From the NCBI RefSeq assembly GCF_000485595.1, contig NW_014577314.1:10885-69387 (forward strand): a stretch of DNA of 58,503 bases, given 5' to 3'. The stretch's first letter is position 1. Each line of letters starts with the position of its first letter. The notes under the pieces are model-generated. The model made no database searches, was not told the DNA's origin, and saw only the letters and a list, made by a program, of their open reading frames with translations. This DNA is from Priapulus caudatus. Lineage: Eukaryota > Priapulida > Priapulimorpha > Priapulimorphida > Priapulidae. Below are positions 22,275-33,213 of this stretch, in pieces. The position numbers were made by a program, and so were the translations under genes.

Positions 22275-23516
22275 TTTTGTAATCCATATCAAGATGTGAA
22301 CATTGTTTTAAGTCTAATTCACCTAATGTTTACAAAAGTTCGTAAAACTCTACCAACGTATCGCCAGCCATCTTTGGCTTGAACAACGCTTGATCACGTG
22401 GACAGATTCGGCGACTTTCGGGTAATTTCGTCCTGACAACGCCTCGTCATCAAGATGGAGTGCAATTTAATCGGAGAAGCCCGTAATTATATTACAACGT
22501 TCTAATTCACGTATGCATTATGTTTTTTATTGCGTTTTAAGTGATTTTCTATGTATATATACTATATATATACTTATTATTATATATAATCCACACAAAA
22601 TTATACAGCGCTTCTATTTTGCTGTCTGAATTTCAGCTTGATGCTAAAGTCAATCAACGTAGGCCTAGGCTACCGTTGTCTTGTTCTATCATGTTTAAAG
22701 TCAATTTGTTAGTTGTAGGCCTACACAACACACTAATAGTAATACTACACAGTGCGGCTGACAAGAAAAGACCTATGGCCACATTTGTAAATAATATCGA
22801 ACTTTATAATTATATAATTTCACTTTCGATAAAATTGATCATGATTCATCATTCAATTTCATTGACCGTTTGACGTAGTGTTGACTTTATCGATTTGATC
22901 AACGTGTCTCTCCGTCTTCGTTATAGTCCCTTGGACTTTTCAAGAATACTATTTATGAGGTTATATTAAATATATAATAATTATTGTAGTTATATTTAAA
23001 CTGTTTGTTTTAAACTGTTTTTTAAACTGTTTATTTTTAGTTAGTTTTATTATACTGAGAGAGTTAAACCGTTTGGGGTATATCAACTCTTTACAAATTA
23101 CACATGTACTGATGTAGGCCTAATGCACTTGTATATTTATTATTACATTTAATAATTTAGCATAAATTATATATATAAGTGTGTTTAAAAAGTGAATCGA
23201 AATGCTCGCTACCCTGGGGTCGTCTGGCTAGGGATAGCCTCACGTTGATTCCATGTTGGCAGGGTTACTGTGATAGTCTTCTATCCATCCCGGTATTTCG
23301 ACCCGTAGGTTGAGTCCGTATGGTTGGATGGTGTTTAGATTGTGGATCCAGTAGGCTTCTCTTTTCTTTCTGTTGCGGATCGTGCGTGGATGTTCGGGTG
23401 GGTCCGAGAAAACATAAATTATATATATATATAGTTAGATCAAACTAGGAATATTAATTACATTGTGCCTCAGTGTTGTTACTGAAGAATATACTTGGTT
23501 TAAAGCAGGATTAAAC
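22275..23516. promoter_or_regulatory. Head-to-head intergenic region, ASXL (-) / coiled-coil gene (+)
   Basis: The two start codons diverge across about 1.24 kb. The ASXL side has a CG-containing stretch at 22340-22460 with AAGATGGC on the minus strand at 22374-22367, a YY1-type core often placed near animal start sites. The rest is AT-rich with GTTTAAACTG repeats at about 22996-23035 and a Penelope-like remnant. Promoter function is inferred from position only. Confidence 0.45.
23240..23415 (-). mobile_element. C-terminal remnant of a Penelope-like retroelement (GIY-YIG region)
   Basis: The minus strand reads FSDPPEHPRTIRNRKKREA, continuing YWIHNLNTIQPYGLNLRVE, then ends EST and TGA. The R-E-x-x-W-I-x-x-L-x-T-x-x-P-x-G-L-N pattern is typical of the end of the GIY-YIG endonuclease of Penelope-like elements. 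Only about 55 residues remain and no reverse transcriptase is beside it, so it is a dead 3' fragment about 100 bp upstream of the coiled-coil gene start. Confidence 0.65.
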
Positions 23517-26500
23517 ATGAGCCTCACTGCTGACAATGTAGAAGGGCAATCCATCTCTGCCCGAAGGAATAGCAGCTGTATGCTACAGTCACATACAACC
23601 TCTTGCGTGGATAAGGCAGTGGAAAAGATGCAGCAACTTCAACAGTTAATATACACATTGGATATGACTGCGAGTGATACACAAGGTATGATATACAGAA
23701 ACATTTACAGTGTATTTATGTGTAAATGTGCTGCTATACAAGATTCTTCCAAGGAATTTCAGAAGATATGGCAGGCAATCCATCAATTAACTCCAATCAG
23801 TAATTATAGTCAATTACGCATGTAGTAAGTGGCTCAAATAAGATAAACAAATAAACTCAGATCAGTTCAGATATATATACATCGAGCTGTGAAAAAAAAC
23901 ATTACTATGTTGGGATCGTTAAAAGTCACAACTGGACATTAGGGTATATTATTGATTAGACAATTAAGGTGCATTGGAAGATTTATTGAAAATCACAAAT
24001 TAGCTTTAGCTTTGAAGGCAGGTCAGACCCAACATGTGTGAAAGGCTCTGCAGAAAATCTAGCTATGTTACTGTGCATTAACTGTGATTGTAACTGTGCA
24101 TAGGAGCAGTAGAAAGGCTGCTCATTTTAATGTTGTTTAGTCCCATGTTGACGTTTTCTGCAGGTGAAGGAAGACAGTGTGCAAGATTTACTACCAGTGT
24201 AAACCATGGCCACTGTGGGAGCAAGCCGACCCTCAGCGTGGAAGGAGTGGGAGCCGATACTAGTTAGTTTGTACCATGCATGTTTTCCACATTATGCCTG
24301 TGTATGGGTTGGACTCATTGAGAACACACCTATAGAGACTTCTACTGTTGTAGACAATGATTAAAATAAAAAATATTCATAAACACTAGCTTAAACTGGT
24401 AAGGAAGTGTACAATTTCTTGCACATTAATGAACTCGTCACATCTGTTTACTATGGGTAGATGCCAGCCCTGTCAATATGTCAGCCATCTTGTCGTCCGT
24501 GATGAAGCTTGTAAAACGCCTAAAAACAGACAAAGAGGTGACAGCTAAACTACTCAGCACAGAGAGAGAAAAGTCATACGTCTTGGAAAAGAAAGTTAGC
24601 CAATTCTCAGCACAGCGGCTCAATGTTCTTCCAGAGGCAGCTGAAAAAGGTTGAATACACGTGAAGCTAACTAGAGGACTTCTAGACGAGTTCATGGTTA
24701 CATAGATGCATTGGTGTAGGGCATGGCTGTAGATGTGCTGCTGAAGTCAATAGCTTGGTTTGGTTTCAGTGCACAGAACTCGCGTTATGGATATCATGGA
24801 ACTGGAGTGGCACACCTCGTACCAGAAACGCATCGAGGCACAGATCAAGCCGAAGGTGACTAGAGCAGAGAAGTTGAACACGCGCCTTAAGGCTGACATT
24901 GCCTTCGTAAATAAGCACTGGTGAGCATCTTCTATTGTTGCATCTAAACTAACTTTCTCTAAACTAACAACAATGCCACACAAAATTGGCAGAAAAATAA
25001 TTTGTTACAATATCCATAAAATATTGAAAGCTTTGTAGCCTTATCTTAAACTGAAAGAAAAGTTTTTGAACTAGAATGTAATGTTAAGTTACCCCATTTT
25101 CTGTTTAGTCCCCTTATAGAAGGAAAGCTGAAGCTACAAGAGGAAGACATGCAAAAAATAGATGAAGCACAAGAACAGGTAACACCATAGCATTCAGTCA
25201 GTCAGTTAAATAAGATATATTTCCCACATACTTATCAATTTGATTTAAGTTGTTAAATTATTACTAATTTTGTAATATGACATGGAAAACATTGCAGCAA
25301 AAATATTAAATTATTATTTTATTCCCATGTTCAAAATCTGGTAATGAAGGAAATTGGAGAGAGGATATGAAGAGAAGAGATATAATCTCAATGCCATGAC
25401 TTATTTCCATTGTTTCTCCTAGGCTACACAAGAGTTGAACGATGTGCTACTGTCTTATGGTGCCGCAGAAGAACATTCAAGCCAGGAGCACGAAAAGGGA
25501 GAATCGGAGAGGTTATCCATCAGCAAGAAATTGCGAGATGCCAACAGAAAACTTAAAAACGTCTGGTGAGTTAGGCATTCATGTGTAAATACAACACTGG
25601 TTACGTATGTCACTTGGATACTATACATTGTCGATAAGGAATATAGTCTATCATTTCTTGCACTGTGATATGAGAGAATGAAACGTGGGTGTCTGTATAA
25701 TTGCACTGTGGGATTTTAACAGTGCTGAGCTGCAGTACTGCCAGGATCTCCATGCATCATATATACAGCAGGCTGAGGAATCGAGGGTCAAGATCAAAAC
25801 TACAGCTGCAGACCTTCAGGAGAAGCTAGATACAGATACGAGGCTCGATGAAGATGAGTCGGCTATTGCTGCTTCTGTATGTAGGACTAGTTCTCAGTAT
25901 ATAATATATATATACTTATTATCGTATATTTATCCATGCTACCTCATATGCAGTAATATTATTACATTCCACACTATATATATGCTATTATAGATAAATC
26001 TCTGCTAATACTAAGATAAGAATGCATCTAACAAGATAGTGTTTTATCAACAATTTGTACTATCCTGCACCTAGGCCCACCTAATACAGGCAATTGTTTA
26101 ATGCGTTATCATTATTTCAGCTATTGAGAAATGTATGTCTGACAATGCCAGCTACATCTAGAAAATTTTCATTATCTGTGTATTAATGTGATTTGATCAT
26201 GCAGCTATATCTATGTGGATAGGTCAAAGCACTGGACAAGAAAAGAAAATTCCAAGAGAAAGACATCAGCGGACTGCAATTACAAATCAAACTGCTTGGA
26301 GAGGAGAGAGACAAGCAGGTTAAAGTCACCTTGCAACTTAATCTAAAAAAGATTCCAGCATGGACCACTCATACCTTAAAGCAAACAAAGGGTCTAAATA
26401 TTAAATACAGCTATTTCTTATTGTCATCGGCAGCAACTATTTTAATAATGTGTATTTTTACATATAGAATAGATGGAACAAAGCATCGTCCAAAAAGGTG

Positions 26501-29500
26501 CATCATTAAAGATATTGGTCATTGCTATGTTTGTAGATTGCAGCGTGGAAGTCTGCTCTAACAGATATGCAAAACACGGTTCACCAGACAGCATCTAAAC
26601 TGAGAGCCATTGTGAATAGCAGCAAGGTGCACCAGATTACTACTGACGACACACTCGAGAACATATCCGAAATGTATTTATATTTGATAATGATCTCACA
26701 GATATCTTGGTAGCCTGACAATCGTGGTTGTAGTCGTAGTGACAATTAAAGTGACAGTAGAGTAGCTGCTGCATTATGGACATATTATTATTGTATTGTT
26801 TGTTGTGCATGTTGTCACTGCAATGATCCATACTTTATAGACTCATAAAATACATCACGCACCAGAGAATCAACTTCCCCTCACACCACAGCATTACCAT
26901 GCAAGTTTTTATAGACCATATCTGCACGTACAACATGTATATTTAAAGCAAAAAAAAGGTGGCAGCAGACGAAAAGGCAATCGAACAAATCCGAGTCGAG
27001 GCATTAGTGAGTCAAGTGGAGCTGCATCAGCTGACAGACGACTGTAAGAAGGCAGTGGTAGTCAACCAGGCACAGAAGAAGCAGCTGCGCAAGAACAGAG
27101 ACCACAACAACGGTTTGGTGGAGATGCAGAAGGTATAAGCATCTGTCAACAGTAATGTCCCCCTCTTGACTAACAACATTGTATTTCAAAGTGATACATT
27201 GCATTGCTCTGCATACTATCAGGAGTCTATTAATACTATATCAATCTCCTGATACTATAGCAAAGAAATCAATAAAATTTACATAGATTTGTTTATTCTT
27301 GTCCTAATGAACAGCTATGTGATTGCACTTTTTAGCTTACGTTCTTTGTGCTAATTCTCAGATGAAGGTGGATGGCGTTCTAAAGCAAGTGAAACTAGAA
27401 GCACAAGCCTGCAAAGCTCTGTCAGCACGCATAGATTCAGAAACTGTCATGCAGGAAAAACTGAGAAGTGATTCTAAAAATAAAGAAGAAGTGGTAACAT
27501 ACACTGATAATCCAAAGCCTACAAGATATATTTAGGCCTTAATGAACTATTATGCAGTTGCAATTTTTCTTTGATATACTTTACGAAAATAATTAACCTT
27601 TTTTTCAAACTGTGATTCACATTTAGGCATTGTTAATTTATCTAATTAGCAGTTTCATACTTTTATCAATCATGTTTACATAAACTATGTCAGGTATATC
27701 TACATAAGTAGGTTAGTTTTCATTCTTGTTTCATCCTTCTTTCGTATGAGACAGCTAAGGGATATGGCAGAGAGCCTAGAGGCACAAGTAGCAGTCTTGC
27801 AAGCTGGAGTAACTGAAGCAAAGCAGAAGTTGAGTAGTCGGCAGCAGTCTATTGTCACTCTGCAGGAGAGAATTACAGCAGTCGTTGCTGAACATAAAAA
27901 GTTATGCCAGGAACTACAATTAAAAATAGATGAGAACCTATTACCACTTGAAAAACAAATGAAGGTACGACATGTCGTAATTCACGTCTCATGAATCTGT
28001 ATAAAAATCTCTGTTGTTGTAGACCTGACACTTTATATTTACATTTTATATGCTACAGTGAGGTTCATAGTAATATGTTTCTGTGCATATAGTATGATAA
28101 TGTGTGTGTCCCTTTTCACTCTTTTCTCATTATGTGATGAAAGTTCTTTCGAACTAGGTTGGCTTCTCTATGTTACAGACAGTTGATGAAAGTCACGGCT
28201 TTCAGCTTGCCAGTGTTGCTGAGAAAAGCAGAACTATAAATGAGAACATCTCCAAGATGAATGGAACGTGGGCAATGTTGCAGCGCAACTTGGTGACTGC
28301 TGAAGACACCGTTAATACCTTGAAGTGATGCAGTTCTGTTACTTTGCCATATGAAAGTTAAATACAGCTATGATCATAAACTAGATGACATGCAAAATCG
28401 AGGCAACTATGAAAAAGTACTTGTTCAGTGTTTACCCACAATTATATGAGAAAAACTAGCACAAAACTGAGTCCGTACCCTAGCCATATACCTCCACACA
28501 TAAAGTCAATGTGAAATAAAAGATCTCCTAAGTTTTATCACACCTATATGATCAGTGTCTTTGTAGTGCTACGATGGATACCATCCAGGAACAGTTAGAT
28601 AGAGAACAGAGCTTTGTGAGGCATGTGCTGGACTCTACAACCGAGGTGCAGGGAAGAATTCAGGATAAAACGGCGCAGCATGAAAACTACTTACAAAAAC
28701 GACATGCAATTCTTGGACAGCAAAAAGTATACATGACAACTCCATCTTTGAAGGCCAACTTGAGTTGTATCATTGCTCATGCTCTTTCTTATTTATACAT
28801 AGATATTCCCGTTAAAATCGTTGTTATCATGTTTATGTAACATCATAGTACTTGGTACTATATATAATTAAAGAAGAAACAGTATGTAGAAACAAAGGAT
28901 CGACATACTATAATGAATGATGTTATGGTATATGCTACTGTTTTGAAGTTATCCTACTTTATAAAAGTAAGGATCTAGGAGTGCTATAATAGAATATATC
29001 AGCATAGAAAGGTATTCTGCAAACTCCGATTAATAAATAAAATAATAATGTAATTTGTTCTTCATCCTGCAGAAGGATCTCGCCTCATCTGTGGAAAAGA
29101 ATAGGAAACTTGCCTTGCAATATCGTCAGCAGCAGAATGAGCATCTTCTAACGAAAGCCTGCTATATTCAGACGTTTGATGAGCGATGGTACTTTCAGCT
29201 CACAAATAATGATCTTAAACAGGTATACTTACTATCTTCATCATGAGCGTGTAATTGTTTTGCATTAATCATATTACTCATATATTACTTATTTCAAGGG
29301 TGTGAAACTGCAGCATATATGTTCTGGTCACTACTCATTGCAACTGGTTCGTATCAACAGATTTGCTATCAACAATAGTAGAGTTGTGCACATCTTTCCA
29401 ATCTGTAGTGATTTATGGGTATTATAGCTATGCATGATGAGATGTCTGATCTGTGATATGAATGTATAGCAGACTCGCTTACAAGTGTTTTCATGCTGCA

Positions 29501-30096
29501 AGAGACGTGTACGTCTGTGTACAGCTGTTTAAATCATGTTAATCTCCTGCAGATACTCATGCTAGAGAACCGTTTTCGTGTGAACACAGATAAGTACAAC
29601 AGCTTACGCCAGCATCTCCATACTATGGAGATACAGCAGTATGGAGCTTCGTCTGCATGCAACAGTCAGGCTGTACATCATCTTGAGAAGGTTTTAACTT
29701 TAGCAAATTATTCAGGTCTCTGCAAAACGTAGAGGAGAATGGAATGGGATGATAACGATGGCTTAGATGATGTGAAAATTTGTACTAAAATTCAAAATAA
29801 TGCCATATCTCAACATAGTCTGAATTCAAAATAATCGTTCCCTTTTTAAATTGGTGATTGTAATATTTATTTTCTAGGCAATTATGGATGCCACCCAGTC
29901 CATGACAGAGCGTGTTAGAGAGGAACTTCATATTCACAGCCTAAAGTATAGAAGAAACATTAAAAACCTGGCAAATACAGAACCAATCCCACCAATAAAA
30001 ACGTACTGTTCAGTGCCTGTTCAGGAACACTTGATTGTACAAAATACATATGCGGGAAACAAGTTGGCTGAAAATGTCACACCTGTGCAGAACTAG
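23517..30096 (+). CDS. Long coiled-coil protein, possibly CCDC175-like (16 exons, ~787 aa)
   Basis: Exons: 23517-23685, 24461-24649, 24770-24920, 25109-25178, 25423-25565, 25723-25876, 26223-26318, 26537-26626, 26959-27132, 27362-27493, 27755-27964, 28206-28324, 28567-28726, 29073-29222, 29553-29690 and 29878-30096 (TAG). All phases join; the total is 2364 nt. Nearly the whole product is charged heptad-type coiled coil (for example KRLKTDKEVTAKLLSTEREK and LEAQVAVLQAGVTEAKQKLS), with no signal peptide, membrane span or catalytic motif. The length, the N-terminal CVDKAVEKMQQLQQ and the end (RVREELHIHSLKYRRNIKN) recall the CCDC175/CCDC178-type proteins, but this is a weak call. The acceptor of exon 12 is uncertain: 28194 also fits, whereas the better-looking acceptor at 28180 breaks the frame. 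The acceptor at 26958 lacks a pyrimidine tract. Function is unknown; a structural or ciliary role would be a guess. Confidence 0.75.
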
Positions 30097-30255
30097 TATG
30101 CTGTAGCTACTGCATCTTATAACAATACTCACATTATAGCTATTAAGCACAAAAATTAAGTCGACTGCACATTCCATATTTGGGCAGAATAAAAGACATA
30201 TTTTTAAAAGATAAAGTAAGAAACGAGAAATTAATGTGTAATCAATTTCTGTTAC

Positions 30256-30258
30256 GTA

Positions 30259-30300
<42 letters not shown>
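30256..30300. repeat. (AT)n microsatellite at the left edge of copy A
   Basis: TA dinucleotide run directly joined to the repeat unit starting AACCACAGTGCC. The same unit follows a shorter TA run at 33203-33213. Confidence 0.9.
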
Positions 30301-30302
<2 letters not shown>

Positions 30303-33018
30303 CCACAGTGCCAACATATTTAACACCGCAGCAATAACGACAATCACATGAATATAAGAACTCTAGATATGTACAATCCAGTGAGTGGAGCCGGCGTACG
30401 CCCCCCGCGTTTGCAAGCCAGAAAAAAAAAATCAATAAAACCTATAGTAACCTATTACTACTTACTATAGTAACCTAACCTTCAATTGTGTACGCTATCT
30501 GGAAAGTCATGAAAAGTGTTTTAAATCCTAAATGTAGGGAGGGGTGGGGGCACTATGGGCAGTTGCACTCCCGAAAAAGTAGCGTGGGCTGCATTAGTCC
30601 AAGCCGACGCAGACCCCAGTAATGGCGTTAAACCCGCCACGCCTCAGAATAGCAAAGCGGAGTTATTATGTCTAGCATTTGCGGACAAGGGCTGCATAGA
30701 CAGACTGCCTGACAACATTGCGCAAATGTTGATGATGGGACGTTCTAATTTTGCTCTTCCTTTTTATATTGTAAATTTGACACTTTTCTACTGCGATCCG
30801 CAGTGTTAATCTGTCTCCTAATTCTGTCTTCGATACTTGGACGTTGAAGATTATATTCATGAGATTATGAGGTCATTGACCATATGCATGGAATTTGCTA
30901 AGGCCGATGAAAGTTGATGTCATGGTCTCGTCAGCGCCCGCCATCAAATTTTATCTCCCCACCAAAAAAGTTCAACACTCATCGCTGACGAAATTTGCCC
31001 CGCATCAAAAGTACCACATCATGAAATATCCCGCCTCAAAAAAATCACAATATACAGTCAGCACATACATGTATGGAAGACAAACAGAAAAAATTTGGTA
31101 AAACTGTCAACAATGAAGTTATGACATTTTTCAATCTTGTTTTGGCATATGACAAAACCTGATACCCTCACTAAGCTTCTAATTGGTGTTGATATGTGAA
31201 AGATGAATGTTGATCTCTAATCCTCATCAAGAATCTCCAGCAATGCGTGACGGAAACCATGAAATCACTATTCATCGGCCTAACTGGAGGTCCGACTGTA
31301 GTTAGCAAACGGTCAATTTTCCTTTCCGCCGTTTCCGTAAACCGGTTTTTTCTCGTCATCGCTTTTAAAAAACCCTGCGCATTACAAGATAATTATTAGA
31401 GAAACTACAACCGCAAATAATTAATAGGAATAATTATCTTTTACACATAATGGTTTTTCGCCTTGCTAAAACTGCTTATTTTTTATTAATGCAATTTTCT
31501 TGAGGAATTTAATTTTTGAGTGGAGTTTTGTCGCAATGTTTCCTCGGCTGTATCTTGCGTCATGTCACGTTTAAAGCTTTCTTGTCACTGTGATCCATTA
31601 AATTTTGGCAGAAAGTTTCATATGCTTTTTCCTGTCACATGATCATTATAATTGTGGCAAGAAAATTACACAACTATGTGCGGCAAAATGACGATCATAT
31701 AATGTTGTTCCAGTCTTAAACCAAGTCATTGTGCGCAAATGCTGCGTGACGGTTTTGACACGAAATCGGAACTGGCCAAACTGGCAATGTTATTTTCAGG
31801 TCCAAACAGTGGCTATACTCGCATGAGATTGTAGTGTAGTCGTCTTTTGTTTTTCTGTATGACAAAATTCGTAGAGTTTATTCACATTATTTAAAAAGTT
31901 GGTGTTAGAGGTCGGATTGGAGAAGGTATGAGGACTGTTGATTAACAACAGTTATGGGACGCCTCTTCGGCAGCGAAGGTAAATGCCGAATCTGATTTCA
32001 TTTTTTTGCTTAGAGTTGGCAATCTTTTGTGACACCAGTCGCAAAGTTAGGCTAAGTGGGTCACTGTACGTCTTACGTAAGACTACACGGCAGTACCGCC
32101 AGCCACAGGCAGTCTTATAAACGATAGAACTAGGAGTATCCGAGTAGGAGTAACTTGTAAGTATCTAGGTAGTTTGTCGCACAAGGGCGTGCGTGGCATC
32201 CGGAGGCTTGTGTGCAGTGACGTAACAGTGCACTAGGGCCTACTTAGTACTATCTAAGTACTACTATCTTAGTACTAGTACTTTAGTACTACTGTACTAC
32301 TAGTTACTAATCAGTATAGTATATTACATAGTTAATTTCTACCCTGTACTCAGCTGTAGTCATATATATTAGTGTATCATATTATGACATATGTTTTTTG
32401 TCACGAAAGTGACCAGCCCAATGCTTGAGTAGCACTACCTAATATACACTAGTACTACATCAATGTTTTACATCATGCAAGTATGTAATATATTCATTAT
32501 ATGGGAAGCAGCGGTAGAAATGACTTTTGAACACGCTGGAGTGCAACGACTCGCCTATCACTCAAAAGAGTTGAGTCCGGCCAGTCTGAGGGTCAATAAT
32601 TAATGATATTACATAACGCATGTTGCTTATTTAAGATTCATGCAGTTTGTCCGTCTGCCCAAATTTTTTTTGGACATGAGCTGAAAAGTACGGTAATTCT
32701 TGCGAGGCTGTTGCTCTGGAACGAACTAATTTAGTATGACAGAACTTTCACGGGTCAAACCGGACTCCTGCATATGTTCAAATCAGGAAAGCGACAGTAA
32801 AGTCAGGAGTATTTGACTCCGAACTCCCGTGTAATTTCCGCGACTCCTGGACCCAGTATATCTGTGATTGCATTTATAGAATGTATATATTCTGTTCACG
32901 TTTCTGTATGTTATACGATATCTCCATAATATAGTATATATATACCAATTTGTGTTAGTTTAACAGTTAGGTATGTCAAGCTATGTTATCTCATTTATCT
33001 GATCTAACATCTTTCTAA
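30301..33018 (+). repeat. 2.6-kb unit, copy A (indel-rich, ends at an N gap)
   Basis: Colinear with 33214-35830. From AACCACAGTGCC to the GATCT landmark it is about 2700 bp, against about 2594 bp in copy B, because of many single-base insertions. Where the embedded CAGGG-family element can be compared with other family members, copy B agrees and copy A is garbled. No gene is recognised; the open frame at 30555-30809 is broken in copy B. Confidence 0.85.
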
Positions 33019-33043
33019 NNNNNNNNNNNNNNNNNNNNNNNNN
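33019..33043. other. Assembly gap (25 N)
   Basis: Run of N. Copy A ends exactly at the gap. Confidence 1.
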
Positions 33044-33171
33044 ATGCTTATTATCTTATTAGACCGATTTCTAAATATTGATATTGGGTGCAATGTCATT
33101 GTCGATGTTTACCCAATGTTCCTACTGTGTCCCATTAATATTAGTATAGTAGTATGAATTAGTAGCACGAT

Positions 33172-33202
33172 TTTACCCAGCGCAGCGGGTACCCGCAGCT
33201 AG
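33172..33202 (+). mobile_element. Possible Helitron 3' end
   Basis: TTTACCCAGCGCAGCGGGTA followed by CCCGCAGCTAG then T: a GCGGGTACCCGC palindrome a few bases before CTAG and a T, as at Helitron 3' termini. No 5' end or helicase was found. Confidence 0.35.
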
Positions 33203-33213
33203 TATATATATAT

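Noticed and set aside
30555-30809. 84-codon frame MGSCTPEKVAWAALVQ as a gene
   Set aside because: The colinear and more reliable copy B has indels that break it, and no family is recognised.
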